From Mycobacteriales bacterium (GTDB lineage: Bacteria; Actinomycetota; Actinomycetes; DATLTS01), in NCBI GenBank assembly GCA_035533475.1, contig DATLTS010000041.1, forward strand, positions 127,070 to 191,069: a stretch of 64,000 bases of DNA. Direction: 5' to 3'. Both the position numbers and the translations under genes were made by a program. Shown in pieces: positions 56,466 through 64,000 of this stretch. Within the stretch, counting starts at the first letter, position 1. Each line of letters begins with the position of its first letter. The notes beneath the pieces were generated by a model. It saw only the letters and a list, made by a program, of their open reading frames with translations. It did not search any database and was not told where the DNA came from.

Positions 56466-58193
56466 CTAGCCGCCGTCGATCTCTCCGATGACCTTGGCGC
56501 CGAGTTCTCCCTGGAGCAGGTCTAGTGCCGCGTCGCCCGGGGATTGCCGAAGGTCGACGTCCGCCCCGGGCTCGGCCGGATCGAACTCGACCTCTGCCTC
56601 GGCCGGTGGCGCCGTCGATCCGATGCTGCGCACGGCCCAGTCCACGCCGAGCACCTCGCTCAGTGCCTCCTTGAGCACATCGCAGTTCGCCGGGTCGGCG
56701 AACCGACGAGCGAGCGCCTCGTTCGCGAATCCGAGCACGAGCTCGCGACCGTCCGCGGAGATGACCTGAGCTTCGCCGAGCAACGCGGCAGGGGTCCGCC
56801 GGCGGCGCTTCACCGCGTCGAGGACTTCCGGCCAGACCCGCCGCACGGCGGCCACGTCCAGCGGGGCGTCGGCCGCCGGGGACGCCGCCGGGGCCAACGT
56901 CGGGGGGGCCGCCGGGGACGCCGCCGGGGCCAACGTCGGGGGGGCAATCGGGCGGGCGGGCGGGACGGCGGCCGGGGCGGCTGCATCCGGTGCGTCCGGC
57001 CGGGCTGGAGCTGCCGCGGCGGAGTCGTCGCTGATCGCGAATCGGCGTTCGAGCCGCTCGAGTCGGGTCATCAAGGCCCCGTCGCCGGCAGCTGCGCCGG
57101 GGAGCAGGATCCGCGCGCACAGCAGTTCGAGCATGAGCCTCGGCGACGTGGTTCCGCGCATCTCCGTGAGCCCGGTGGCCAGCAGGTCCGCCGCCCGGGA
57201 CAGCCCGGCCGGTCCGAATCCGCTCGCCTGGATCCGCATCCGGTCCAGGCGGTCCACCGGCGCATCGAGCAGGCCATTGTCCGCAGCGTCCGGCACCGCG
57301 TCGAGGACGACGAGGTCACGGAAGCGCTCGAGCAGGTCGGCGGTGAACCGGCGGGGGTCGTGGCCGGCCTCGACCACCCGGTCGACGACGCGGAAGACCG
57401 TAGCCCCGTCCCCGGCCGCGATCGCGTCCACCGTCTCGTCGAGCAGCGCCGCGTCGGTGTAGCCCAGCAGGGCCAGCGCCCCCTCGTAACCGAGGCCACC
57501 CGTGCCGGAGCCGGCGAGCAGCTGGTCGAGGATGGACAGGCAGTCGCGGACCGAGCCGGCGCCCGCCCGCACGACCAGGGGGAGTACCAGCGGGTCGACC
57601 TCGGCCCCCTCCTGGGCGCAGATCCCGGCGAGGAACTCCCGGAGGACCGCCGGTGGGACCAGCCGAAACGGGTAGTGAAAGGTCCGCGATCGGATCGTGC
57701 CGATCACCTTGTCGGGCTCGGTGGTCGCGAAGATGAACTTCAAGTGGGGCGGCGGCTCCTCGACGAGCTTGAGCAGCGCGTTGAACCCGGCCGTCGTCAC
57801 CATGTGCGCCTCGTCGACGATGTAGACCTTGAACGCACTGGCGACCGGGGCGTAGAAGGCGCGTTCGCGCAGATCGCGGGCGTCGTCGACCAGACCATGC
57901 GAGGCGGCGTCGATCTCGAGGACGTCAAGGCTTCCGGGGCCGTTGGGGGCGAGGGCCACGCAGGAATCGCAAATGCCGCAGGGGGTAGGCGTCGGTCCTT
58001 CGGCGCAGTTGACGGACCGGGCGAGGATCCGGGCAGAGGAGGTCTTGCCGCACCCGCGTGGCCCGCTGAACAGATAGGCGTGGTGCACCCGGCCGCTGCG
58101 CAGGGCCTGCTCCAGCGGTCCGGTCACGTGCTCCTGACCGATCAGTTCGGCAAAGCTGCCCGGCCGGTACTTGCGGTAGAGCGCGAGAGTCAT
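56466..58193 (-). CDS. dnaX: DNA polymerase III subunit gamma/tau
   Basis: A 575-residue clamp-loader ATPase. Walker A is SGPRGCGKTSSARILAR, four zinc-binding Cys (C-A-E ... C-G-I-C-D-S-C), Walker B IVDEAHM, sensor 1 FIFATTEPDK and SRC-like RSRTFHYPF. The Pro/Ala-rich hinge carries a perfect 36-base tandem repeat (56871-56942) encoding twelve residues twice. No obvious frameshift site for a separate gamma product. The open frame continues to 59711, but DnaX begins at ATG 58193; the remainder is shadow. Confidence 0.96.
   Translation of the reverse strand: MTLALYRKYRPGSFAELIGQEHVTGPLEQALRSGRVHHAYLFSGPRGCGKTSSARILARSVNCAEGPTPTPCGICDSCVALAPNGPGSLDVLEIDAASHGLVDDARDLRERAFYAPVASAFKVYIVDEAHMVTTAGFNALLKLVEEPPPHLKFIFATTEPDKVIGTIRSRTFHYPFRLVPPAVLREFLAGICAQEGAEVDPLVLPLVVRAGAGSVRDCLSILDQLLAGSGTGGLGYEGALALLGYTDAALLDETVDAIAAGDGATVFRVVDRVVEAGHDPRRFTADLLERFRDLVVLDAVPDAADNGLLDAPVDRLDRMRIQASGFGPAGLSRAADLLATGLTEMRGTTSPRLMLELLCARILLPGAAAGDGALMTRLERLERRFAISDDSAAAAPARPDAPDAAAPAAVPPARPIAPPTLAPAASPAAPPTLAPAASPAADAPLDVAAVRRVWPEVLDAVKRRRRTPAALLGEAQVISADGRELVLGFANEALARRFADPANCDVLKEALSEVLGVDWAVRSIGSTAPPAEAEVEFDPAEPGADVDLRQSPGDAALDLLQGELGAKVIGEIDGG
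56871..56942 (-). repeat. 36-base tandem repeat inside dnaX
   Basis: Two perfect copies of a 36-base unit, 56871-56906 and 56907-56942, in phase with the reading frame. They encode a 12-residue P-P-T-L-A-P-A-A-S-P-A-A unit twice in the flexible hinge between the ATPase and C-terminal domains. Confidence 0.9.
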
Positions 58194-58220
58194 GTCCCTC
58201 CCCGGAGCGGTCGAGCCAAA

Positions 58221-58308
58221 GGACCCCCCGCGCACCCGCCAGAGCCCGCTTACCCTTGCTGCCTTCCGGCCCTGGGGGAGTTCACAGGATGACGCCGCGC
58301 GAGGGGTC
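58221..58308 (-). ncRNA. ffs: Signal recognition particle RNA, small bacterial (4.5S) type
   Basis: The minus strand carries the conserved SRP domain IV: CCAGGGCCGGAAGGCAGCAA, with the symmetric GGAA / AGCA loop. It is flanked by complementary arms ending in GACCCC and GGGGTC. About 88 bases between dnaX and tRNA-Ser. It binds Ffh for co-translational targeting. A TACACT -10 lies 7 bases upstream of the 5' end. Confidence 0.95.
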
Positions 58309-58315
58309 TCGCCGA

Positions 58316-58321
58316 AGTGTA
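58316..58321 (-). promoter_or_regulatory. -10 element of the SRP RNA gene
   Basis: On the minus strand TACACT is followed after 7 bases by the SRP RNA 5' end (about 58308). Confidence 0.5.
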
Positions 58322-58322
58322 G

Positions 58323-59588
<1,266 letters not shown>

Positions 59589-59593
59589 GCGGG

Positions 59594-59635
59594 CACGACG
59601 GGGCCGCCCCCCGAACGGGGAGCGGCCTCGTCGTG
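59594..59635. terminator. Bidirectional terminator between hppD and bldC
   Basis: CACGACGGGGCCGC (59594-59607) pairs with GCGGCCTCGTCGTG (59622-59635) along 14 bases with one G-U wobble. It lies between the convergent stops of hppD (59588) and bldC (59638). Confidence 0.8.
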
Positions 59636-59637
59636 GA

Positions 59638-59841
59638 CTACTCGCCGCGCTGCTGCGGAATGCCGGCGAGTAGCTGCCGGACCTCCAAGTCGCGGTAGCG
59701 CCGGTGGCCACCCAAGGTGCGGATCGACGTCAACTTCCCAGCCTTGGCCCAGCGGGTCACGGTCTTGGGGTCGACGCGGAACATGCTCGCGACTTCCGCC
59801 GGTGTCAACAGGGCCTCAGCGTCCGTGGTCCGAGCGCTCAT
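59638..59841 (-). CDS. bldC: BldC, MerR-like winged helix-turn-helix regulator
   Basis: A 67-residue DNA-binding protein, nearly identical to streptomycete BldC: LLTPAEVASMFRVDPKTVTRW, then AGKLTSIRTLGGHRRYRD. BldC binds cooperatively to direct repeats and delays entry into development. ATG 59841 follows GGAGAGGACACCTG; a longer frame to 59880 is not conserved. The neighbours (amino-acid dehydrogenase, DUF3073, purM, purF) are those of streptomycete bldC. Confidence 0.96.
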   Translation of the reverse strand: MSARTTDAEALLTPAEVASMFRVDPKTVTRWAKAGKLTSIRTLGGHRRYRDLEVRQLLAGIPQQRGE

Positions 59842-59912
59842 CAGGTGTCCTCTCCCCGCGGCGCCCACCGCCGCTGTCATGTCATGGTGCGCTTTCCACA
59901 GCGATGTCCGAT

Positions 59913-59934
59913 ATGGCCCGAGCGGGCCATTTTT
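59913..59934. terminator. Hairpin with T-tract downstream of the 59952 gene
   Basis: ATGGCCCG-AG-CGGGCCAT is a perfect 8-base stem followed on the plus strand by TTTTT. It lies in the 110-base gap between the minus-strand gene at 59952 and bldC. With the T-tract on the plus strand, it would best stop plus-strand (antisense) transcription. On the minus strand it may act as a terminator without a U-tract upstream of bldC. Confidence 0.5.
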
Positions 59935-59951
59935 GGCCGAAAAGGGACTAG

Positions 59952-60815
59952 TCAGTTGGCGTTCTCGAGGATCGCCAGTTCCCGCCAGCGTGCGATGACC
60001 CGCTCGTAGAGCCGGGCGGCTCCGACGGCGTCGCCGCGGGCCAACCGGGCGAGCGACTCGGAGATCTGCGCCACCGAGTCGTCCCCCGACAGCCGTGCGT
60101 CGTCGAGCAGGTGGACGAGGCCGCCGTAGTCCAGTTCGACCAGGGCGTGCGGATGGAACTCCTCGAGCCAGCGGCCGATGTCCTCGACGCCGCTGGCCGC
60201 GGCACCGTCGCCGAAGGCTCGCTGCAGGACATGCAACGCTCGGGCCACCCGCTGCCGGGCGCGCGACATCGCGGTGCGGTACACCAGGGTCCGTCCGGTG
60301 TCAGTCGGGGCCTGCCGCCCGCTTCCCCCGGGTGACTCGCCGAGCGCAAGTTGCCGCTCCGCCCCCTCGAACAGGACCAGCCAGGCGGTCGGCACCCGCC
60401 AGGTGCTCGTGAGGATCCCGGGTTTCGCCTGCGGGTGGCGGGCCTGCCAATCGGCCTGATCCGCCTCCGCCGCCTCGACGACGGGACGCGGGACGAACGC
60501 GTCGGCGAGTTCCTCGGGTAGTTGGTGCCGGAACTCCTCGAGCGCCACCCACGCACGGAGCCTGGTCCGCCACGGGCAGACGAAGGTGAGGCCGTCCTGG
60601 ACGACGACGAAGGCCTCGTCGTCAAGGCTCGCGGGCGGCAACCGGACCGGCGAACCGGCGGCCGCGGCCAGCGCCGCCGCGTGCTCCCGGGCCATGCCCG
60701 CGGCCCGGTCCGGTGCACGCCCGTCTGCCGCGTAGGCGGCCCAGTACCGCCGCTCGTCTTCCGGGAGCGCGGCGAGCGGCTCGTATACCCGCAGGAAGGC
60801 GGCGTAGCCGGTCAC
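59952..60815 (-). CDS. Conserved hypothetical protein beside bldC
   Basis: A 287-residue protein conserved next to bldC and the dehydrogenase in streptomycetes (SCO4090 by position). It starts [14 protein letters not shown]. It is rich in helices, with W-A-A-Y and [14 protein letters not shown] segments. The C-terminus has a TPR-like helical pair ([22 protein letters not shown]). No catalytic motif found. The reading frame upstream to 62231 is shadow of the dehydrogenase. GTG at 60815. Confidence 0.75.
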   Translation of the reverse strand: MTGYAAFLRVYEPLAALPEDERRYWAAYAADGRAPDRAAGMAREHAAALAAAAGSPVRLPPASLDDEAFVVVQDGLTFVCPWRTRLRAWVALEEFRHQLPEELADAFVPRPVVEAAEADQADWQARHPQAKPGILTSTWRVPTAWLVLFEGAERQLALGESPGGSGRQAPTDTGRTLVYRTAMSRARQRVARALHVLQRAFGDGAAASGVEDIGRWLEEFHPHALVELDYGGLVHLLDDARLSGDDSVAQISESLARLARGDAVGAARLYERVIARWRELAILENAN

Positions 60816-60893
60816 GACCGCATCGTTGCACGAGCCACGCGCTACCCTCGAACAGCCCGCCCGGCCCCTCGCCGCGGGCCCGGGAGTCCCTCC

Positions 60894-61961
60894 GTGTCCG
60901 TGTTCGATCGTCGCACCGGCCACGAGCAGGTCGTGTTCTGCTCCGACGATGCCAGCGGGCTCAAGGCGATCATCGCCATCTACTCCACCGCACTGGGCCC
61001 GGCCCTCGGAGGCACCCGCTTCTACCCGTACGCGACAGAAGACGACGCCCTCGTCGACGTGCTCAACCTCTCCCGCGCGATGGCCTACAAGGCGGCCTGC
61101 GCCGGACTCGACTTCGGCGGCGGGAAGGCCGTGATCATCGGTGATCCGGCGACGGACAAGACCGAGGTGCTGCTGCGTGCCTACGGCCGATTTGTCGCGT
61201 CCCTCGGCGGCCGCTACTACACCGCGTGCGACGTGGGAACCGACGTCGAGGACATGGACGTCATCGCCAGAGAGTGCCGCTACGTCACGGGCCGTTCGCC
61301 GGCCCACGGCGGGGCAGGCGACAGCTCGATCCTGACCGCGTTCGGGGTCTTCCAGGGGATGCGCGCCGCGGCCGAAGTGACCTGGGGCACCCCGTCGCTG
61401 CGGGGCCGCCGGGTGAGCGTCGCGGGCGTCGGCAAGGTGGGACGGCATCTGGTGGAACATCTGCTCGCCGACGGCGCCTCGGTCGTGGTGGCCGACGTCG
61501 ACCGGGACGCTGTGGACCGGCTGCGGCTGGCCCACCCGAACGTCGACGTCGCCGCCGCCGGGAGCCTGATCGACGAGCCGGTCGACGTGTACTCGCCGTG
61601 CGCGCTCGGCGGCGCCTTGGACGACGACACGGTTCCGCGGCTGGCGGCCCGGGTCGTGTGCGGTGCGGCGAACAATCAGCTCGCGCACGCCGGGATCGAG
61701 AAGCTGCTCGAGGAGCGCGGCGTTCTCTACGCCCCCGACTACGTGGTGAACAGCGGCGGCCTGATCCAGGTCGGCGACGAGATCGAGGGCTACTCGGAGC
61801 CCCGGGCCCGGGCGAAGACGGCGGGAATCTACGATGCCACCCTGCGGATCTTCCGACTCGCCGCTGGCGAGGGGCTGCCGGCGGCGGTGGCCGCCGACCG
61901 GATGGCTGAGCAACGGATGGCGCAGGTCGGCCGGCTGCGGCGAATCCTGGTGCCGCGCTGA
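60894..61961 (+). CDS. vdh: Glu/Leu/Phe/Val dehydrogenase (valine dehydrogenase-like)
   Basis: A 355-residue NAD-dependent amino-acid dehydrogenase. The substrate-binding Lys is in DFGGGKAVI, the dehydrogenase core is LGGTRFYPY, the Rossmann motif is [15 protein letters not shown], and the conserved end is [18 protein letters not shown]. In streptomycetes the gene at this spot is vdh. It oxidises branched-chain amino acids to their keto acids. The GTG at 60894 has GGGAG upstream, and TACCCT at 60843-60848 is a likely -10. Confidence 0.9.
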   Translation: MSVFDRRTGHEQVVFCSDDASGLKAIIAIYSTALGPALGGTRFYPYATEDDALVDVLNLSRAMAYKAACAGLDFGGGKAVIIGDPATDKTEVLLRAYGRFVASLGGRYYTACDVGTDVEDMDVIARECRYVTGRSPAHGGAGDSSILTAFGVFQGMRAAAEVTWGTPSLRGRRVSVAGVGKVGRHLVEHLLADGASVVVADVDRDAVDRLRLAHPNVDVAAAGSLIDEPVDVYSPCALGGALDDDTVPRLAARVVCGAANNQLAHAGIEKLLEERGVLYAPDYVVNSGGLIQVGDEIEGYSEPRARAKTAGIYDATLRIFRLAAGEGLPAAVAADRMAEQRMAQVGRLRRILVPR

Positions 61962-62036
61962 CCGGCGACCAGGTACCGTAGCGGGGCAAAGTTCCAGCGG
62001 GTGCGTCCCCTGCGGGCGCCGTGAGGGGGTCGAGCC

Positions 62037-62246
62037 ATGGGGCGCGGCCGGGCCAAGGCCAAGCAAACGAAGGTCGCGCGCCAGCTGAAGTACGGCAGCG
62101 GCGGCACCGACCTGACCCGGCTCGAAGCCGAGCTCGCGGCTAGCCGCGGCGAACTCGACGGGGCCACCGAGGTCGACCAGGAGGGGCTCGCCTACGACGG
62201 CGAGGCCGAGGCCGAGGCCGAGGCCGGGCACGCCACCGGGGGCTGA
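62037..62246 (+). CDS. DUF3073 protein
   Basis: A 69-residue, strongly charged protein beginning MGRGRAKAKQTKVARQLKY, the signature of DUF3073. The tail is rich in Glu/Ala/Gly. Found in the same place, between vdh and purM, in other actinobacteria; function unknown. The basic N-terminus suggests RNA or DNA contact, as inference. Confidence 0.92.
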   Translation: MGRGRAKAKQTKVARQLKYGSGGTDLTRLEAELAASRGELDGATEVDQEGLAYDGEAEAEAEAGHATGG

Positions 62247-62249
62247 AAG

Positions 62250-63314
62250 CTAACCGGCCCGGTGTTCTCCGACGAGGGTGACGCCGCGGCCGGCCCGGAC
62301 CTCGCCGACGACCCACGCCGGGACGTCGCGTGACTTCAGCATCGCGAGCGCGGGGTCCACGGCGACCGGCGGCAGGACCGCGAGCATGCCGATTCCCTCG
62401 TTAAAGGTCGATTCCATCTCATCGGTGACGACACATCCGCGGTCCGCGATCAGCCGAAAGATGGCCGGGAGCGCCCAACTCCCTCGGTCGAGTACGGCGC
62501 TGAGCCGGTCCGGGATGACCCGCGCGAGGTTACCGGCGAGGCCACCGCCGGTGATGTGGGCGAACGCGTGGATCTCGACCTCCGCGGCCAGGGCGAGGCA
62601 GTCGCGGGCGTAGATCCGCGTGGGGGTGAGGAGGCTCTCGCCGAGCGTCGCGCCGTCGAGCTCGTCGAGGGCTCCGCCGAGGGGGAGCCCGGCCATCTCG
62701 AGCAGGACCCGTCGGGCGAGGGAGTAACCGTTCGCGTGGAGGCCGGAGGAGGCCAGTGCGATGACGACATCGCCGGCGCGAACCCGGTCGGCCCCGAGCA
62801 GATCGTCGGCCTCGACCATGCCCACCCCCGCCCCGGCCAGGTCGTACTCGCCGGGTTCGAGCAGTCCCGGATGCTCCGCGATCTCGCCGCCGATCAGCGC
62901 GCAGCCGGCGAGCGCGCAGCCGTCGGCCACACCACTGACGATCGCCTCCATCAGTTCGGGCACCACCCGACCGCAGGCGATGTAATCGGTGAGGAACAGC
63001 GGCTCGGCGCCGCAGACAACGATGTCGTCGACGACCATGCCGACGAGGTCGAGTCCGACGGTCGTGTGCCGGTCCATCGCCCGCGCGATCGCGAGCTTCG
63101 TGCCGACCCCGTCGGTCGAGGTCGCGAGCAGCGGCTGGCGCCACCTGGTCGGGTCGATGGCGAACAGACCGGCGAAGCCGCCAAGACCGCCGACCACCTC
63201 CGGGCGGTTGGTGCGGGCGACCTGGGCCCGGATCAACTCCACCGCCCGGTCGCCGGCCTGGATGTCGACGCCGGACGCCCGGTAGGTGACGCCCGGTCGG
63301 TCAGGATCGGTCAC
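62250..63314 (-). CDS. purM: Phosphoribosylaminoimidazole (AIR) synthetase
   Basis: A 354-residue purine enzyme closing the imidazole ring of FGAM to AIR. Family segments: [49 protein letters not shown], and [16 protein letters not shown]. Its GTG at 63314 overlaps the purF stop (GTGA). It is convergent with DUF3073. Confidence 0.97.
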   Translation of the reverse strand: MTDPDRPGVTYRASGVDIQAGDRAVELIRAQVARTNRPEVVGGLGGFAGLFAIDPTRWRQPLLATSTDGVGTKLAIARAMDRHTTVGLDLVGMVVDDIVVCGAEPLFLTDYIACGRVVPELMEAIVSGVADGCALAGCALIGGEIAEHPGLLEPGEYDLAGAGVGMVEADDLLGADRVRAGDVVIALASSGLHANGYSLARRVLLEMAGLPLGGALDELDGATLGESLLTPTRIYARDCLALAAEVEIHAFAHITGGGLAGNLARVIPDRLSAVLDRGSWALPAIFRLIADRGCVVTDEMESTFNEGIGMLAVLPPVAVDPALAMLKSRDVPAWVVGEVRAGRGVTLVGEHRAG

Positions 63315-64000
63315 GGCCGAAGGAGCGCATCCGCCGCACCGACACCGGGCGCCCGGGTCGCATCGTCGGGGTCGGAGCCCGGCGACGGGCTGGCCGCGAC
63401 CGCGCGCTCGATGCCCTCGAGCAGTTGCTTGCCGATGAGCTCCGGAGCCGGCAGCGGGATCGGGTACTCGCGGTCGAAACAGGCCCGGCAGAGCCGATCA
63501 CGGTGCAGCGTCGTAGCCGCGACCAGGCCGTCGAGGGAGACGTAGGCCAGCGAGTCCGCCCCGATCGACTTGCGGATATCGTCGATCCCGAGCCCGCTGG
63601 CGATCAACTCGGCCCGGGTCGCGAAGTCGATCCCGTAGAAGCACGGCCAGCGCACTGGGGGGCTGGAGATCCGGACGTGCACTTCCTGGGCGCCGGCCTC
63701 GCGGAGCATCCGGACCAGCGCCCGCTGGGTATTGCCTCGGACGATCGAGTCGTCTACCACCACCAGACGCTTGCCGGAAATGACCTCGCGCAGCGGATTG
63801 AGCTTGAGCCGGATTCCGAGCTGACGGATCGTCTGCGAAGGCTGGATGAAGGTCCGCCCCACGTAGCGGTTCTTCACCAGCCCCTCGCCGTATGGGATCC
63901 CGCTGGCCTCGGCGTAGCCGATCGCGGCTGGGGTACCGGACTCGGGGACCGGGATGACGAGGTCCGCCTCGGCCGGAGCCTCGGCGGCCAGCCGACGCCC
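63311..64000 (-). CDS. purF: Amidophosphoribosyltransferase, C-terminal part (5' end outside window)
   Basis: First enzyme of purine synthesis (PRPP to phosphoribosylamine). The visible 229 codons contain the PRPP loop [16 protein letters not shown], the [17 protein letters not shown] segment and [13 protein letters not shown]. The Cys residues in [13 protein letters not shown] match the C-terminal FeS-type end. The start, with the N-terminal Cys nucleophile, lies beyond 64000. Coupled to purM. Confidence 0.96.
   Translation of the reverse strand, partial: GRRLAAEAPAEADLVIPVPESGTPAAIGYAEASGIPYGEGLVKNRYVGRTFIQPSQTIRQLGIRLKLNPLREVISGKRLVVVDDSIVRGNTQRALVRMLREAGAQEVHVRISSPPVRWPCFYGIDFATRAELIASGLGIDDIRKSIGADSLAYVSLDGLVAATTLHRDRLCRACFDREYPIPLPAPELIGKQLLEGIERAVAASPSPGSDPDDATRAPGVGAADALLRP

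Noticed and set aside
60816-62231. Extension of the hypothetical gene beside bldC through the dehydrogenase
   Set aside because: Antisense shadow of the dehydrogenase; conserved protein starts at GTG 60815.

Overview
The window is 64 kb of high-GC actinobacterial chromosome. The codon use, frequent GTG starts, two Wbl (WhiB-like) regulators, a Tad pilus locus with a class E sortase, and close homologues of BldG, BldC and WblA all point to the class Actinomycetes. From memory, the first 38 kb follows the order of the Mycobacterium tuberculosis topA-to-ponA2 segment (about Rv3646c-Rv3683) and its Streptomyces counterpart. The asd-lysC-recR-ybaB-dnaX block and the bldC / amino-acid dehydrogenase / DUF3073 / purM / purF block are also conserved actinobacterial neighbourhoods. 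I cannot name the species. I see no insertion sequences, prophage genes, CRISPR arrays or integrases.

Layout. 1-6.3 kb (minus): topA (cut by the window edge), a conserved hypothetical, the proton-pumping pyrophosphatase, and a BldG-type STAS protein with its anti-sigma-like kinase partner. 6.4-8.8 kb (+): an MrfA/YprA-type repair helicase. 8.8-15.6 kb (minus): a Tad locus (ssd/tadZ, tadA, tadB, tadC, Flp-like pilin, tadE) continuing into a class E sortase and a secreted fibronectin-III-like protein. 15.9-21 kb (+): HAD phosphatase, acetyl-CoA synthetase, a small membrane protein, an epoxide-hydrolase-like protein and a DUF309 protein. 21-24.6 kb (minus): GH16 glycosidase, an SRPBCC-like protein, CoA pyrophosphatase, a TlpA-like lipoprotein and nth. 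24.6-26.2 kb (+): a protein with the c-di-GMP signature of the anti-sigma factor RsiG, a small membrane protein, and Crp. 26.2-32.3 kb (minus): a class III cyclase/AAA/TPR protein, MBL hydrolase, Nudix, RidA, DUF4177 and a Wbl protein. 32.4-37.5 kb: two ArsA/Get3-type ATPases, WblA/WhiB4 and a class A penicillin-binding protein. 37.5-39.1 kb: YqeY-like protein, metallophosphoesterase, tRNA-Pro(CGG).

The least conserved part is 39.2-52.3 kb. It holds three small secreted proteins or lipoproteins and a 1047-residue secreted-plus-polytopic membrane protein. Next come a His-rich membrane protein fused to a degenerate cyclic-nucleotide-binding fold and a 58-residue peptide. That peptide is a free-standing copy of the N-terminal anchor of the type II NADH-dehydrogenase-like flavoprotein 2 kb downstream. 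A CPBP protease, a Kv-type potassium channel and another polytopic membrane protein complete the region. It is my main candidate for an undescribed membrane system. The window then returns to core genes: asd and lysC (with an internal LysC-beta start), recR, ybaB, dnaX, the SRP RNA, tRNA-Ser(GGA), hppD, bldC, an amino-acid dehydrogenase, DUF3073, purM and partial purF.

Two themes link the genes. The window gathers several regulators known from Streptomyces development (BldG, an RsiG-like protein, Crp, WblA, BldC) together with pilus and cell-wall genes. Translational coupling through 4-base start/stop overlaps is very common.
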